Shown here: positions 1 to 7,971 of the stretch, piece after piece | Numbering within the stretch: position 1 is the first letter of the stretch | Layout: each line of letters starts with the position of its first letter | Source: Myxococcales bacterium | Lineage (GTDB): Bacteria > Myxococcota_A > Polyangia > Polyangiales > JAFGIB01 | Direction of reading: 5' to 3' | Assembly: GCA_029880325.1 (NCBI GenBank) | Contig: JAOUOP010000054.1 | Span: 1-54,407, forward strand | DNA length: 54,407 nt | The notes under the pieces: generated by a model | Told to the model about the DNA's origin: nothing | Databases searched by the model: none | What the model saw: only the letters and a program-made list of their open reading frames with translations | Position numbers and translations under genes: made by a program

Positions 1-268
1 TCATGGCGTTGGCCAAGTCGCGATGGAAGCCCTCGAGAAAGAGCGGTAGCGTGCCCAGGACGTCGGTGATGGTCTCGTGATCGTGCGACGACATCTGGCA
101 GAGGTTGTGCACCAGGATGCCGTGCTGGTTGGCGTTGTAGCCGAGCGTGTAGAGGTAGATCTGCTGCGAGGTGCCGTCGGCATCGGGCCTCAAGAGCCAG
201 TGGCGACGCGTGACACGGCGGGTCAGCATGTAGGTCTTGCCGGGGAGGACTTGGCAGGCGAGGGTCAT
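1..268 (-). CDS. HUH (Y1/IS200-like) transposase, N-terminal part, cut by the window edge
   Basis: Reading from ATG at 268 toward base 1, the frame is open for 89 codons and runs off the window. The product starts MTLACQVLPGKTYMLTRR and contains VHNLCQMSSHDHETITD, which carries the His-x-His (HDH) metal-binding pair of Y1/HUH transposases, here in the REP-associated/IS200-like type I recognise from myxobacterial genomes. This family nicks and joins single-stranded DNA using a C-terminal tyrosine, which would lie outside the window, so intactness cannot be judged. An upstream in-frame TTG exists, but the ATG gives the usual start with the QVLPGKTYMLTRR core a few residues in. Remnants of the same family's C-terminal end occur at 1253-1532 and 40943-41524. 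The family call is secure from motif and context; activity is unknown. Confidence 0.75.
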   Translation of the reverse strand, partial: MTLACQVLPGKTYMLTRRVTRRHWLLRPDADGTSQQIYLYTLGYNANQHGILVHNLCQMSSHDHETITDVLGTLPLFLEGFHRDLANAM

Positions 269-455
269 GCCCGGCGGGTACAGCAAGCACCATGCCGCAA
301 ATGGATGTCCGTAATTACAGGGACTTACGGAGGTGAAGCTGTCGGATCGGCGGAGCCTTTCGAAAATCCGCCACCCCTGAGCGTGGGCCCGGGACCACGC
401 TACGATTTCTCTTTTGGCCGTTTCCCCCAAGGGGTCGACCATCGCTTGCGCATCG

Positions 456-482
456 TTGCATTCAGTGCAATCAATGATTGCA
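456..482. promoter_or_regulatory. Palindromic operator of the toxin-antitoxin operon
   Basis: TGCAATCAATGATTGCA at 466-482 is a perfect 8+1+8 palindrome that runs into the A of the antitoxin ATG at 482. A second, overlapping inverted pair, TTGCA (456-460) and TGCAA (466-470), shares its right half with the first. The arrangement of three TTGCA/TGCAA half-sites is what a ribbon-helix-helix antitoxin of the FitA/VapB type would bind for autorepression. Binding itself is inferred. Confidence 0.65.
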
Positions 483-730
483 TGGGCAGCATTACGATCC
501 GGAACCTCGACGACGAGACCAAGGCACGGTTGCGTCTGCAGGCCGCGCGGCATCAGCGCTCGATGGAAGAAGAGGCGCGCAACCTGCTACGCGAGGCTCT
601 GCTCCGACCGGAGCAAGCCCCGCGCTCCCTTGCTGACTTGGCTCGAGAGCGCTTCGCTCCGCTGGGGGGTCTCGTACTCGAGCTGCCACTCCGGCAACCG
701 ATGCGTGAGCCGCCGGAACCAGAGCCGTGA
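482..730 (+). CDS. vapB: FitA/VapB-type ribbon-helix-helix antitoxin
   Basis: An 82-residue protein beginning MGSITIRNLDDETKARL, the canonical N-terminus of FitA-like ribbon-helix-helix antitoxins (beta strand SITIRNL, then the helices around ARLRLQAARHQRSMEEEARN). The N-terminal half should dimerise and bind the operator; the C-terminal half, with proline and Leu/Arg-rich segments, should wrap the PIN toxin. The ATG at 482 overlaps the palindromic operator, and I see no good Shine-Dalgarno in front of it, so translation may be leaderless or weak. The stop (728-730) overlaps the toxin GTG by four bases (GTGA at 727-730), showing translational coupling. A longer open frame upstream from base 77 has no family resemblance and was not used. 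Confidence 0.85.
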   Translation: MGSITIRNLDDETKARLRLQAARHQRSMEEEARNLLREALLRPEQAPRSLADLARERFAPLGGLVLELPLRQPMREPPEPEP

Positions 731-1146
731 TCATTCTGGACACCAACGTGTTGTCCGAACTGATGCGGCCGACGCCTGAGCCAGCGGTGGTGGCTTGGCT
801 CGAAGCGCGCCCGAGCCCGGACCTTTACACCACGGCCGTCACGCAAGCCGAGATTCTGCATGGCATTCTCCTGCTTCCCGAAGGGAAGCGAAGGGCTGCG
901 CTGCAGGCGGCGGCACTTGGTCTCTTCGAGCAAGACCTTGCGGGTCACGTGCTCGGATTCACGTCGCACGATGCGCTGCCGTACGCGCAGATCGCTGCCG
1001 ATCGACGCCGCGCCGGCCGGCCAATTTCCCACTTCGATGCCCAAATCGCTGCCATTGCGCGCCGCAATCGGGCCAGCGTCGCCACCCGAAACGTGAACGA
1101 CTTCGTCGACTGCGGTGTGGACATTGTCGATCCTTGGCGGGCCTGA
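727..1146 (+). CDS. vapC: FitB/VapC-type PIN-domain RNase toxin
   Basis: A 139-residue PIN-domain protein, starting at GTG 727 and coupled to the antitoxin. It opens with MIILDTNVLSELMRP, where the first PIN acidic residue (Asp5) sits at the end of strand 1 followed by TNV. It continues with TTAVTQAEILHGI (second acidic residue Glu), GRPISHFDAQIAAIAR (third Asp) and SVATRNVNDF, matching the FitB subgroup. The four acidic residues coordinate Mg2+ for endoribonuclease activity, typically on tRNA or mRNA; the target here is unknown. No frameshift or missing catalytic residue is visible, so the module looks intact. It sits beside mobile-element debris, which fits horizontal acquisition. Confidence 0.9.
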   Translation: MIILDTNVLSELMRPTPEPAVVAWLEARPSPDLYTTAVTQAEILHGILLLPEGKRRAALQAAALGLFEQDLAGHVLGFTSHDALPYAQIAADRRRAGRPISHFDAQIAAIARRNRASVATRNVNDFVDCGVDIVDPWRA

Positions 1147-1252
1147 GGGCAACTTCCGACCCACCTTGAGCCTACTTCTGCGTTCGGCACCCCGTAGCCG
1201 TAGCCTTGCGGACGTCCGCGGCAGAACGTTGGAGCCGACGCTACGCTGCGAA

Positions 1253-1532
1253 AGATCCGTCCATGGGCGTCGGGTCAGGATCGGAGGTCGCGGCGGCGGC
1301 TGGCGCTGCCGGCGAGGTGAGCGCGGGAGCCGAAGCGGTGCGCGGAGCAGCAAAACGGCGCTCCAACACGCCGAAGGCCTCATAGCTGCTCGACCGACGC
1401 GTGAACTTTGACTGTACGGCGCTGGCCGGAGTGCCACCGGCGAGCCAGGAGTTCGTGGCGCTTGGCGCGGGCGTGGTTGGCAAGCTCTTCGCTACGCGAT
1501 TTCAGCGCCCGCCGCGCTTCCTCGAGCCCGCC
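1253..1532 (-). pseudogene. Decayed, internally deleted transposase tail (copy A)
   Basis: On the minus strand this stretch matches the C-terminal end and 3' flank of the transposase remnant at 40943-41524 in two blocks. Block 2 (about 1373-1532 against 41366-41524) includes a run of roughly 50 bases with one mismatch. Block 1 (1253-1370 against 40943-41060) is 118 bases at about 85% identity. In the other copy the two blocks are 300 bases apart; here they abut, so the segment encoding the last conserved transposase residues is gone. A one-base insertion around 1451-1460 also breaks the frame: GLEEARRALKSRSEELA is in one frame and TPASAVQSKFTRRSSSYEAF in another. It is a non-functional relic. 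Confidence 0.6.
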
Positions 1533-1853
1533 TCGGGATTTCGGTTCGGCGACCGCTGAAAGCCGCCTGCAGTCGCCACCACAAGACCGCGGCTGCGGCG
1601 CGCTGCACCCACGTCCGGCATCTGCGGACCGCCCTCCTCGGAGGCTGATGCACCGAGTCCGCCGCTGCTGTGCCCCGATCCCCATCGCTGATGGCACCGC
1701 ACGCGCCGTTGCCGTCTTGCCGATCGCTCCGGGCTCCAGCGGCGCTGTGAACATGGTGACTGGATCGACCATTCAGTTTCGGTGGACCAATGCACCCGCC
1801 GAGGCACGATTGGAGTGGCGACCGGTTTGAAGCCACGAGTGCAGCCAGGCAGC

Positions 1854-1882
1854 TTGACCTGCGATTGTTCGTTTTGTATTTT
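1854..1882 (+). promoter_or_regulatory. Sigma-70-like promoter
   Basis: TTGACC (1854-1859), a 17-base spacer, and TATTTT (1877-1882) make a near-consensus housekeeping promoter, unusually good for this GC-rich sequence. Transcription would start near 1889. The next secure gene starts at 2265, so either the leader is about 375 bases long or the transcript is a small RNA or small ORF. Confidence 0.4.
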
Positions 1883-1924
1883 ACATTACGATTTCAGTAA
1901 GCCAGAGATCGGGCGTTGGCGACC

Positions 1925-1951
1925 GGCAGAGCAACCGTGGCAGAGCAACCG
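1925..1951 (+). repeat. 13-bp direct repeat pair
   Basis: GGCAGAGCAACCG occurs at 1925-1937 and again at 1939-1951, separated by a single T. It lies just downstream of the promoter-like sequence at 1854-1882. Function unknown. Confidence 0.7.
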
Positions 1952-2264
1952 CGCCATACCCAGACTGAAAAGTCTGTCTCATGGGACGGCACCGAACGGA
2001 CTGTGGCGAACCTACGTCGACTCATTGCCCTGTCCTGCATTGCGTATGAATCGGCGACTGCAAACGCGGTACGTTCTTGCGTGGCAGCATTTGCTGAAGA
2101 GATCCGCTCGAAATGGTGTCCTGTGTCGGAGATTCTATCTCCCCGGATCGCGCCGCCCTGCAAGGACTTTGAGTAGCGGTCGCGACAGTTCTGGCGTCGA
2201 TGGACCGGGTTGGCTGCAGCGGGGCGCCGCTGGTCTGACACCGTAGGTGATGCGGAGGCAATGG

Positions 2265-3524
2265 ATGCAATGGACAACAGCACGGTTTCGGTTTTGCGTG
2301 GTGGCATGGCTGGCGGGCAGCGCGCTGGCTGCGGCCTGTGGTGGTGACGATGCAGCTGCCGTAGATGCCGGAAGCGACACCGGCACTCCGACACCGGCAC
2401 CAGCAGAAGACGCCATGGTGGATGCCGCCGCAGACGCCAGCGATGGCGGCTTGCCGTGCCCACTGCTGGATGCGCGTATCGAGGTTGACAGGACTGTGGG
2501 ACCAGGTTGTTTGCGTATGGAGCGCACCACTGTGGTCGATGCGACTCTGACGCTGGAACCGGACACCGAGGTCCTCGTCGCCCCCGGAGGCTACCTGCAC
2601 GTGACGGGAAGCGGCGCGCTGGTCGCGATTGGCACCGAGGACGCGCCCATCGTGTTCACCTCGGAAGCTGCCGATCCCCTGGCCGGCGATTGGGAGTGCA
2701 TCAGCCTCGAGGCCCAGGCCAGCGCCAGCGAGCTGTCCCACGTGCGCCTGGAGTATGGTGGGGCCACCTGTAGCACCAACGGCGCTGGCAACCGAGCTAC
2801 GCTGCAGGTATTCACCGGTGCGCGCAACCTCTCAAATCTCACCATCACCGACAGCGCCAGTTCGGCCCTGCTCTTTGCGGGCGATGTGCGCGGTTTTTCC
2901 AACAACACCTTCGCCCGCAATGCTGAACCCTCGATCCTCCTACGGGCGCCCAATCTCATTGCGCTCACCGGTCCCCACACCTTCGAGGATGCAGACGATT
3001 TCATTCTTGTCGAGACCGGTAGCCGACTGTCAACCAGCGGCACCTGGAACGCGCAAGGTGTGCCCTATCGGCTCGATGGTACCCTGGAGGTGCGGCTCGG
3101 TGCCGATGTCACCGTCGAGGCCGGCACGACGATCCAACTGCAGGGCAGCATCGATGTATTCGAGGGTAGCTTCAACACCATGGGCACAGCCGAGGCCCCG
3201 GTGCTGTTGACCTCCGCCCACGACTCCCCCATCGCAGGTGACTGGGGTTGCGTCTTCGGTGACGCAGGACGCTTCTCGCACACCACCTTCGAATACGGCG
3301 GCGCCGGCTGCGGCGGGATGGACTCGAAAAGTCTGCTGCTGGCCAACGACCAGACCATGATCGACAACTGCACCTTCCGCGAGAGCGCCGGCAGCGCCAT
3401 TCACGGCTATTTCGCTTCCGATGCTGTATGTCCTTCCTGGTGTGACACCAACACCTTCGAGGCGATCGCCACGACCGCCATCGACTGCGGTAGTACCACG
3501 CCATCGCCCGTCGCCTGCCCGTGA
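2265..3524 (+). CDS. Predicted beta-helix lipoprotein
   Basis: A 419-residue exported protein of unknown specific function. The ATG at 2265 is chosen because GGAGG (2254-2258) lies six bases upstream; in-frame GTG 2247 and ATG 2250 have no such site. The start gives a lipoprotein signal, MQWTTARFRF then a hydrophobic stretch ending SALAAAC, followed by an Asp/Ala/Thr/Pro-rich linker typical of surface-exposed lipoproteins. From about residue 80 the sequence consists of short strand-turn units (APIVFTSEAADPLAGDWECI, HVRLEYGGATC, NNTFARNAEPSI, APVLLTSAHDSPIAGDWGC, HTTFEYGGAGCGG). The same motif set appears twice, about 190 residues apart, as in right-handed parallel beta-helix proteins of deltaproteobacteria. 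Paired cysteines in each repeat may form disulfides. It stands alone and converges with the kinase gene at 3804. Confidence 0.8.
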   Translation: MQWTTARFRFCVVAWLAGSALAAACGGDDAAAVDAGSDTGTPTPAPAEDAMVDAAADASDGGLPCPLLDARIEVDRTVGPGCLRMERTTVVDATLTLEPDTEVLVAPGGYLHVTGSGALVAIGTEDAPIVFTSEAADPLAGDWECISLEAQASASELSHVRLEYGGATCSTNGAGNRATLQVFTGARNLSNLTITDSASSALLFAGDVRGFSNNTFARNAEPSILLRAPNLIALTGPHTFEDADDFILVETGSRLSTSGTWNAQGVPYRLDGTLEVRLGADVTVEAGTTIQLQGSIDVFEGSFNTMGTAEAPVLLTSAHDSPIAGDWGCVFGDAGRFSHTTFEYGGAGCGGMDSKSLLLANDQTMIDNCTFRESAGSAIHGYFASDAVCPSWCDTNTFEAIATTAIDCGSTTPSPVACP

Positions 3525-3630
3525 GGCAGCGATTTCAGGTCGATCTTGTTCGACAGCGAGGGCCGTTGCTTTCCGAGCGTCGGCCTCGCCAGTCTGGCTA
3601 TCCGTTATGGTTTCGCTGAGATGGGATCAG

Positions 3631-3660
3631 GCCTCGGCTGGCCTGGCCTCGGCTGGCCTG
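3631..3660 (+). repeat. 15-bp tandem duplication
   Basis: GCCTCGGCTGGCCTG is present at 3631-3645 and immediately again at 3646-3660, in the 279-base gap between two convergent genes. No gene was found in that gap. Confidence 0.7.
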
Positions 3661-3803
3661 GCATCGCTTCCGCCTTCGACTCCATGTAGGCAGGCGAAAA
3701 AAACCTTCATCGACGCCACGAACGCGCACACCCCGGCCGACGTGGCCACCGGCCGCTGGAAGGAAGTCAGAGGGCTCTTCGAGCTGTCCCGAGGCCCGCG
3801 CCG

Positions 3804-6800
3804 TCAGGCCCGCGCGATGGTGCGTAGCTCCGATGCGCGCACGCGCGACAGCTGCTGGGCGATGACTTGCAGTTTGTCGTAGGTGATGGAGGGCGCCGCC
3901 GATTGGCGGCCCAGCAGGGCAATGGCGCCTTCGCCGTGGTATTCGCCGCCATCGCAGTAGCTCAAGAGGTAGATGTAGACGCGCAGGGCGTCGCCGCGGC
4001 GACCATGGATGCTGTTTCGAGGCGCGTAGACTTCTGTGCCGCACTGGGTTTGGTCTTCGTCGCCACCCAGCTCCTGCAGGCGCGCTTCGACCATTTCCAC
4101 CAGCTCCATCGGCGGCGCCAGCTGGACGCTGGAGGCGCACAGGCGCAGGTCGCCCGCTTCGGTGGTCACAAAGAGGTAGCCGTCCAGCTCCGATAGCGGC
4201 GCCATCAGTTCGTGTAGCGCGCGCTGGGCGATGGCTTCGGTCGAGGGCAGGCTCGATAGCGTGGTGTCCAGGGCGTGCGCCTCGCGCAGGGCGTCGCCGC
4301 CGTCGTGGCCGTGGAGGCTGTCGTAGAGGCGCTTGTAGCGCGCGATCAGCGCCGGGTTGCTCAGGGCGCGAAAGTGGGTCTCGCTCAGGTGCAGATGACG
4401 CGCGGCCGTCTCGGGCTCGTCGGCCAGAAGCGCCACCCGCACCGAGCCTTCGTGGATCAGGCCCAGCAAAAGTTGGTTGCCCTGACTCTCGTGCCGACCC
4501 AGGAGCTGCCCGAGCTCGGTACGCGCTTCCACGAGCCGCCCCACCCCGGCGAGCGCCACGGCGCGCTCGACTTGCCCCTTGATGTAGTGGGCGATAAAGC
4601 GCAGGTCGCGCGGGTCGGCGCCGCCGAAGAGTTCGTCACAGACGGCCAAGGCCTGGGCGTGCTCTGACTTGCGGTTAAGAGTTTCGGCCAGCACCCCCGT
4701 CAGCGCCGCCCAGCCGTGGCGCTCGAAGGGGGCGGTGCGGGCGCGCGCCAGCTCCAGGGCTTCGATGGCAGCGTCGAGCTGTCCGCGCACCAGCAAAAAC
4801 AATCCCAGCGACAGCTCGCGGTACCAGCTGAGCGAGGGCACCTGGTCGATCGAGCTCTCCACCCGCTGCACGCTGCTCTTGGCGATGACGGTGTCCTCCC
4901 AGATGGATCCGAGCAGCGCACGCGCCACCGCATCCCAGGTCTGCACCTGCCAGGCCGAACCGGTCTGCACGCCCCAGGCCTCGACGCGCTCGCGAAACTG
5001 GCGCATGCGTCCGACGTCACCCTGGTAGGCGTGGTACTGCATACGCAGCTGCGCGGCGATCAGGTTGTGGATGTCGAGGCCGTCGGCATCCAGCGCGTCA
5101 GCCCGCTCCAAGGCCCGTGGATTGCCTGCGAAGGAGTCGAGCACGCCCAGCACATATTGGGAGCCGCCCCGGAAGAGCATGCGCGAGGGCTCGGGCGCCA
5201 GCCACAGATACCGCCGCGAGGAGACGGTGTGCTCCAGGTCCTCCCAGTGCTTATAACACTCGGTGAATCGATCCTCGGTGATCATGCGCAGCCCGAGCAC
5301 GTAGTCGTGCACGAAGCGCAGGCTGGTGCGCTTGGGCATGCGCGCGAAGGGCTCGAGGCGCGCGACCAGGCGCTCGATGGCCGCGCCGTCGAGGCAGATC
5401 GCGGCCTTGCCTGCCAAGGTCGCAAAGGCGAAGAACATCAGGATGCCCAGCTCCACGTAGCTGCCGTAGCGCGGCCTCGAAAGCAGTTGTCGAAAAAACG
5501 CCAGGCCCGCGCCGACAGCCAGGCCCAAATGCGACCCCAGGTGCTTCCGCAGTCGCCGTGCCAACGCAAGACCCGTGGCCGCTTCCAGGTGTTCGAGCGC
5601 TTCGTCGCTGTGGCGGTCGAGGCGCCGGTCGACCAGGTAGCTCGCCGCCGCCAGCGGTGCCAGCACGAGACTCATCTCGTAGTGGCTACGCTTTTGGTCG
5701 CGATAGAGTTCGAGCGCACGCTCGAGCAATGGAATGCAGGCGGCCATTTCCTGGTAGTGCAGGATGAGCTGGATGCCGGCCTTGGCGATGATGGCGCGGC
5801 AGCGATCGTCGCCGGCCTCGGCCAGGTGCACGCCGATTTCGAGCCGCTCGACCACGTTGCTGGGCGCCTCGAGCAGCATGGCTTCGGCCACCCGCAGGTG
5901 CAGCTCGGCCTTGCGCTCTTCGGCGATCGCCGCGCGCGCCGCCACCTGCAGCGCCGGCTGTGCAAAGCGCAGCTGCTGCCCGTCGGCGACCCAGACCTTG
6001 GCCTGCACGAGCTGCTCGATACGCGCATCGAGCTGCGACCGATCCTCGGCATCGATCAAACGCTCGCACATGCTGTGCGTCAGCGGACCGCGGTACATGC
6101 TGGCGGCGCTCGCCAGCCACTGGGCCCGCCGATCCAGCGTCCGCAAGCGCCCCGCCAAGGCATCGAGCAGGCGCTCGGGCAGCTCGAGCACGCCCGGCTC
6201 GGCCGGCAGCCGCCACATGCCGCCGTCGAGTTTGATGTGGCCGTGGCCGATCTGGAAGCGCAACAGCTCGGCCATGTGTGCGGGGTTGCCGGCGCTGCGC
6301 CGGTGCAGGTCGTGGGCCAGACGCGCCACGCCGTCGGCCTCGCCGAAAATCGCGTCGAGCCAGGCCACGGTCTCGCCCTGGCTCAACCCAGCAATGTGAG
6401 CAACTTCACAGGCCTCGCGCAGCGCCTCCACCGACACCGGCGCCACGCTCTGTTCGTCACTGCGCTGGCTGCACAGCAGCAGCAGCGGATGGTGACGCGC
6501 GGCGTGGGCCACGGCCCCGAGCGCCACCGCACTCTGCTCATCGCAGCGCTGGATGTCGTCGACCGCCAGCACCAGCGTGCGCTGCTGGGCCAGTCCGAGC
6601 CACAGACTTCGCAGCGCCGAAAGCGCCTGCGTGCGCCAGTGCACCGGCTCGGGCGGTCGTGGCGCCAGCGCCACCTCGGGCAGCTGTTCGAGCAGCTCGG
6701 GCACCAGATGCCCCAGCACCCCGGCCTCGGCCCGGGCCGCCTGCAGCGTTTGGCCCGGCGCGGCCTGCATCAGCGCATTCACCAACGCGGCGATGGTGCT

Positions 6801-7886
6801 GTAGGCGCCGCGCTGCATGGCGGCGTTGACCGTGACCACCAGGGCCCCGGCGAGCTGCGCCCTGACCGCCATGGCCCCAAGCAGCCGACTCTTGCCCGTG
6901 CCGGCCTCGCCCTCGAGCAGCATGGCCGCGCCTCTGCCACCGGGCGCCCGCGCCACCGCCCGCTCCAGGTGGCGCAGGGTGGCGCGGCGACCGCTGAGCG
7001 GCGCGCTCGCCAGGTGGGCGTCGGCCGCATCCATGTCCGCGCTTGGGGCCAGTTCGCTCAGCGCCTCCAGGCGCGCGATCACAGCCGCAGCGCTGGGCAG
7101 TCGCGCCATTGGGTCGGGCTGCAAGAGCCCCAGCACCAGCTGGTCGAGGGCTTGCGGGATCGCCGGCAACGGTTGGCCCTTGCGGTCGTGCTCGGGCGTG
7201 CGCGCCGAGGGCGGCTGCACGCCCGCGGCCCACAGTCCGGGCAGCTCCTCGAAGCTGCGCGCCGCGTAGGCCTTGTGGCCCGTCAGCATCCAATAGGCCA
7301 CCGCGCCCAGGGAGAACATGTCGACCCGTTGATCGAGTTCGGCGCCATCGAGGATTTCGGGGGCCACGTAGGGCGGTGTGCCGACCAGCTCTTGCACCCG
7401 ACCGAAGTCGCACAGGGCGCCGAAATCGATCAGCTTGATGTGCCCGTCGGCCCGCGCCCGCAGGTTGCGCGGCGTGATGTCGCGGTGCAGAAGCTTGCGC
7501 GCGTGCAGAAGCGACAGGGCCGCAGCCACCTCGCGCAGGACGGCGCAGACCTGCCGATAGGGCATCGGCGACAGCCCCACCAGGTCGTCGCCGTCGAGCA
7601 ACTCCATCACGTAAAAGGTGTGCTCCTCGTCTGTGTAGTAGTCGTAGGCGTGCACGATGCCCGGGTGCTCGATCTCCACCAGCGTCAGGTATTCGCGCTC
7701 GAAGAGGCGCCTGAGGGTCGCCTGCTTGCTGTCCTGCTCCGCGCGGCTCAGGCGCTTGAGCGCCACCTCGCGGCCCAGGGAGGTGTCGAGGGCCCGGTAG
7801 ACCACGGCCACACCGCCGCGCCCGAGTTCTCCGATCAGTCGATAGCGGCCCCCGAGGAGCGCACCCTCGTCATGCGACGACACCAT
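3804..7886 (-). CDS. Ser/Thr protein kinase fused to AAA/NACHT-like ATPase and helical repeat region
   Basis: A 1360-residue signalling protein. Residues about 15-275 are a Hanks-type kinase: Gly loop GELGRGGVAVVYRA (around 21-28), the lysine in VALKRL (about 43), catalytic HRDITPRN (about 135), DFG (about 152) and VGTPPYVAPE; all catalytic residues are present. Then comes a P-loop ATPase with Walker A GEAGTGKSR (about 332) and Walker B TLVLAVDDIQRCD (about 447). The remaining 700 or so residues are alpha-helical and TPR-like without clear catalytic motifs, resembling the PknK/MalT-like multidomain kinases abundant in myxobacteria. I start at ATG 7886 rather than TTG 7895. No membrane segment is evident, so it is probably cytoplasmic. 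It is transcribed divergently from the lipoprotein pair at 7972, sharing an 85-base intergenic region. Confidence 0.93.
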   Translation of the reverse strand: MVSSHDEGALLGGRYRLIGELGRGGVAVVYRALDTSLGREVALKRLSRAEQDSKQATLRRLFEREYLTLVEIEHPGIVHAYDYYTDEEHTFYVMELLDGDDLVGLSPMPYRQVCAVLREVAAALSLLHARKLLHRDITPRNLRARADGHIKLIDFGALCDFGRVQELVGTPPYVAPEILDGAELDQRVDMFSLGAVAYWMLTGHKAYAARSFEELPGLWAAGVQPPSARTPEHDRKGQPLPAIPQALDQLVLGLLQPDPMARLPSAAAVIARLEALSELAPSADMDAADAHLASAPLSGRRATLRHLERAVARAPGGRGAAMLLEGEAGTGKSRLLGAMAVRAQLAGALVVTVNAAMQRGAYSTIAALVNALMQAAPGQTLQAARAEAGVLGHLVPELLEQLPEVALAPRPPEPVHWRTQALSALRSLWLGLAQQRTLVLAVDDIQRCDEQSAVALGAVAHAARHHPLLLLCSQRSDEQSVAPVSVEALREACEVAHIAGLSQGETVAWLDAIFGEADGVARLAHDLHRRSAGNPAHMAELLRFQIGHGHIKLDGGMWRLPAEPGVLELPERLLDALAGRLRTLDRRAQWLASAASMYRGPLTHSMCERLIDAEDRSQLDARIEQLVQAKVWVADGQQLRFAQPALQVAARAAIAEERKAELHLRVAEAMLLEAPSNVVERLEIGVHLAEAGDDRCRAIIAKAGIQLILHYQEMAACIPLLERALELYRDQKRSHYEMSLVLAPLAAASYLVDRRLDRHSDEALEHLEAATGLALARRLRKHLGSHLGLAVGAGLAFFRQLLSRPRYGSYVELGILMFFAFATLAGKAAICLDGAAIERLVARLEPFARMPKRTSLRFVHDYVLGLRMITEDRFTECYKHWEDLEHTVSSRRYLWLAPEPSRMLFRGGSQYVLGVLDSFAGNPRALERADALDADGLDIHNLIAAQLRMQYHAYQGDVGRMRQFRERVEAWGVQTGSAWQVQTWDAVARALLGSIWEDTVIAKSSVQRVESSIDQVPSLSWYRELSLGLFLLVRGQLDAAIEALELARARTAPFERHGWAALTGVLAETLNRKSEHAQALAVCDELFGGADPRDLRFIAHYIKGQVERAVALAGVGRLVEARTELGQLLGRHESQGNQLLLGLIHEGSVRVALLADEPETAARHLHLSETHFRALSNPALIARYKRLYDSLHGHDGGDALREAHALDTTLSSLPSTEAIAQRALHELMAPLSELDGYLFVTTEAGDLRLCASSVQLAPPMELVEMVEARLQELGGDEDQTQCGTEVYAPRNSIHGRRGDALRVYIYLLSYCDGGEYHGEGAIALLGRQSAAPSITYDKLQVIAQQLSRVRASELRTIARA

Positions 7887-7971
7887 GCTGCGCAATTGGG
7901 ATCATAGGGCACCGGCCAGGTCGCGGTGATGGCTTTTTGCCCCCGCCCGGGCCTGGGCCTATGCTTGCGCC

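Larger units (their letters stand above)
1533..2264. other. Gene-poor stretch of lower GC
   Basis: No convincing coding sequence lies between the transposase relic and the lipoprotein at 2265. From about 1860 the base composition becomes visibly less GC-rich than the surroundings. It holds a promoter-like sequence (1854-1882), a 13-base direct repeat (1925-1951) and a small perfect hairpin CAGACT-GAAA-AGTCTG (1961-1976) without a U-tract. A TTG-initiated 86-codon frame (1916-2176) follows the promoter-like sequence but resembles no family I know. Confidence 0.4.

Noticed and set aside
77..481. Upstream extension of the antitoxin frame
   Set aside because: The N-terminal 135 codons have no similarity to any antitoxin; the ribbon-helix-helix domain starts at the ATG at 482.
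1961..1976. CAGACT-GAAA-AGTCTG hairpin as a terminator
   Set aside because: Six base pairs only and no T-run; more likely a minor RNA structure.
4716..7907. A 1063-codon open frame on the plus strand opposite the kinase-ATPase gene
   Set aside because: Antisense shadow produced by GC-rich third positions; the minus-strand product has full kinase and ATPase motifs and the plus-strand product has none.
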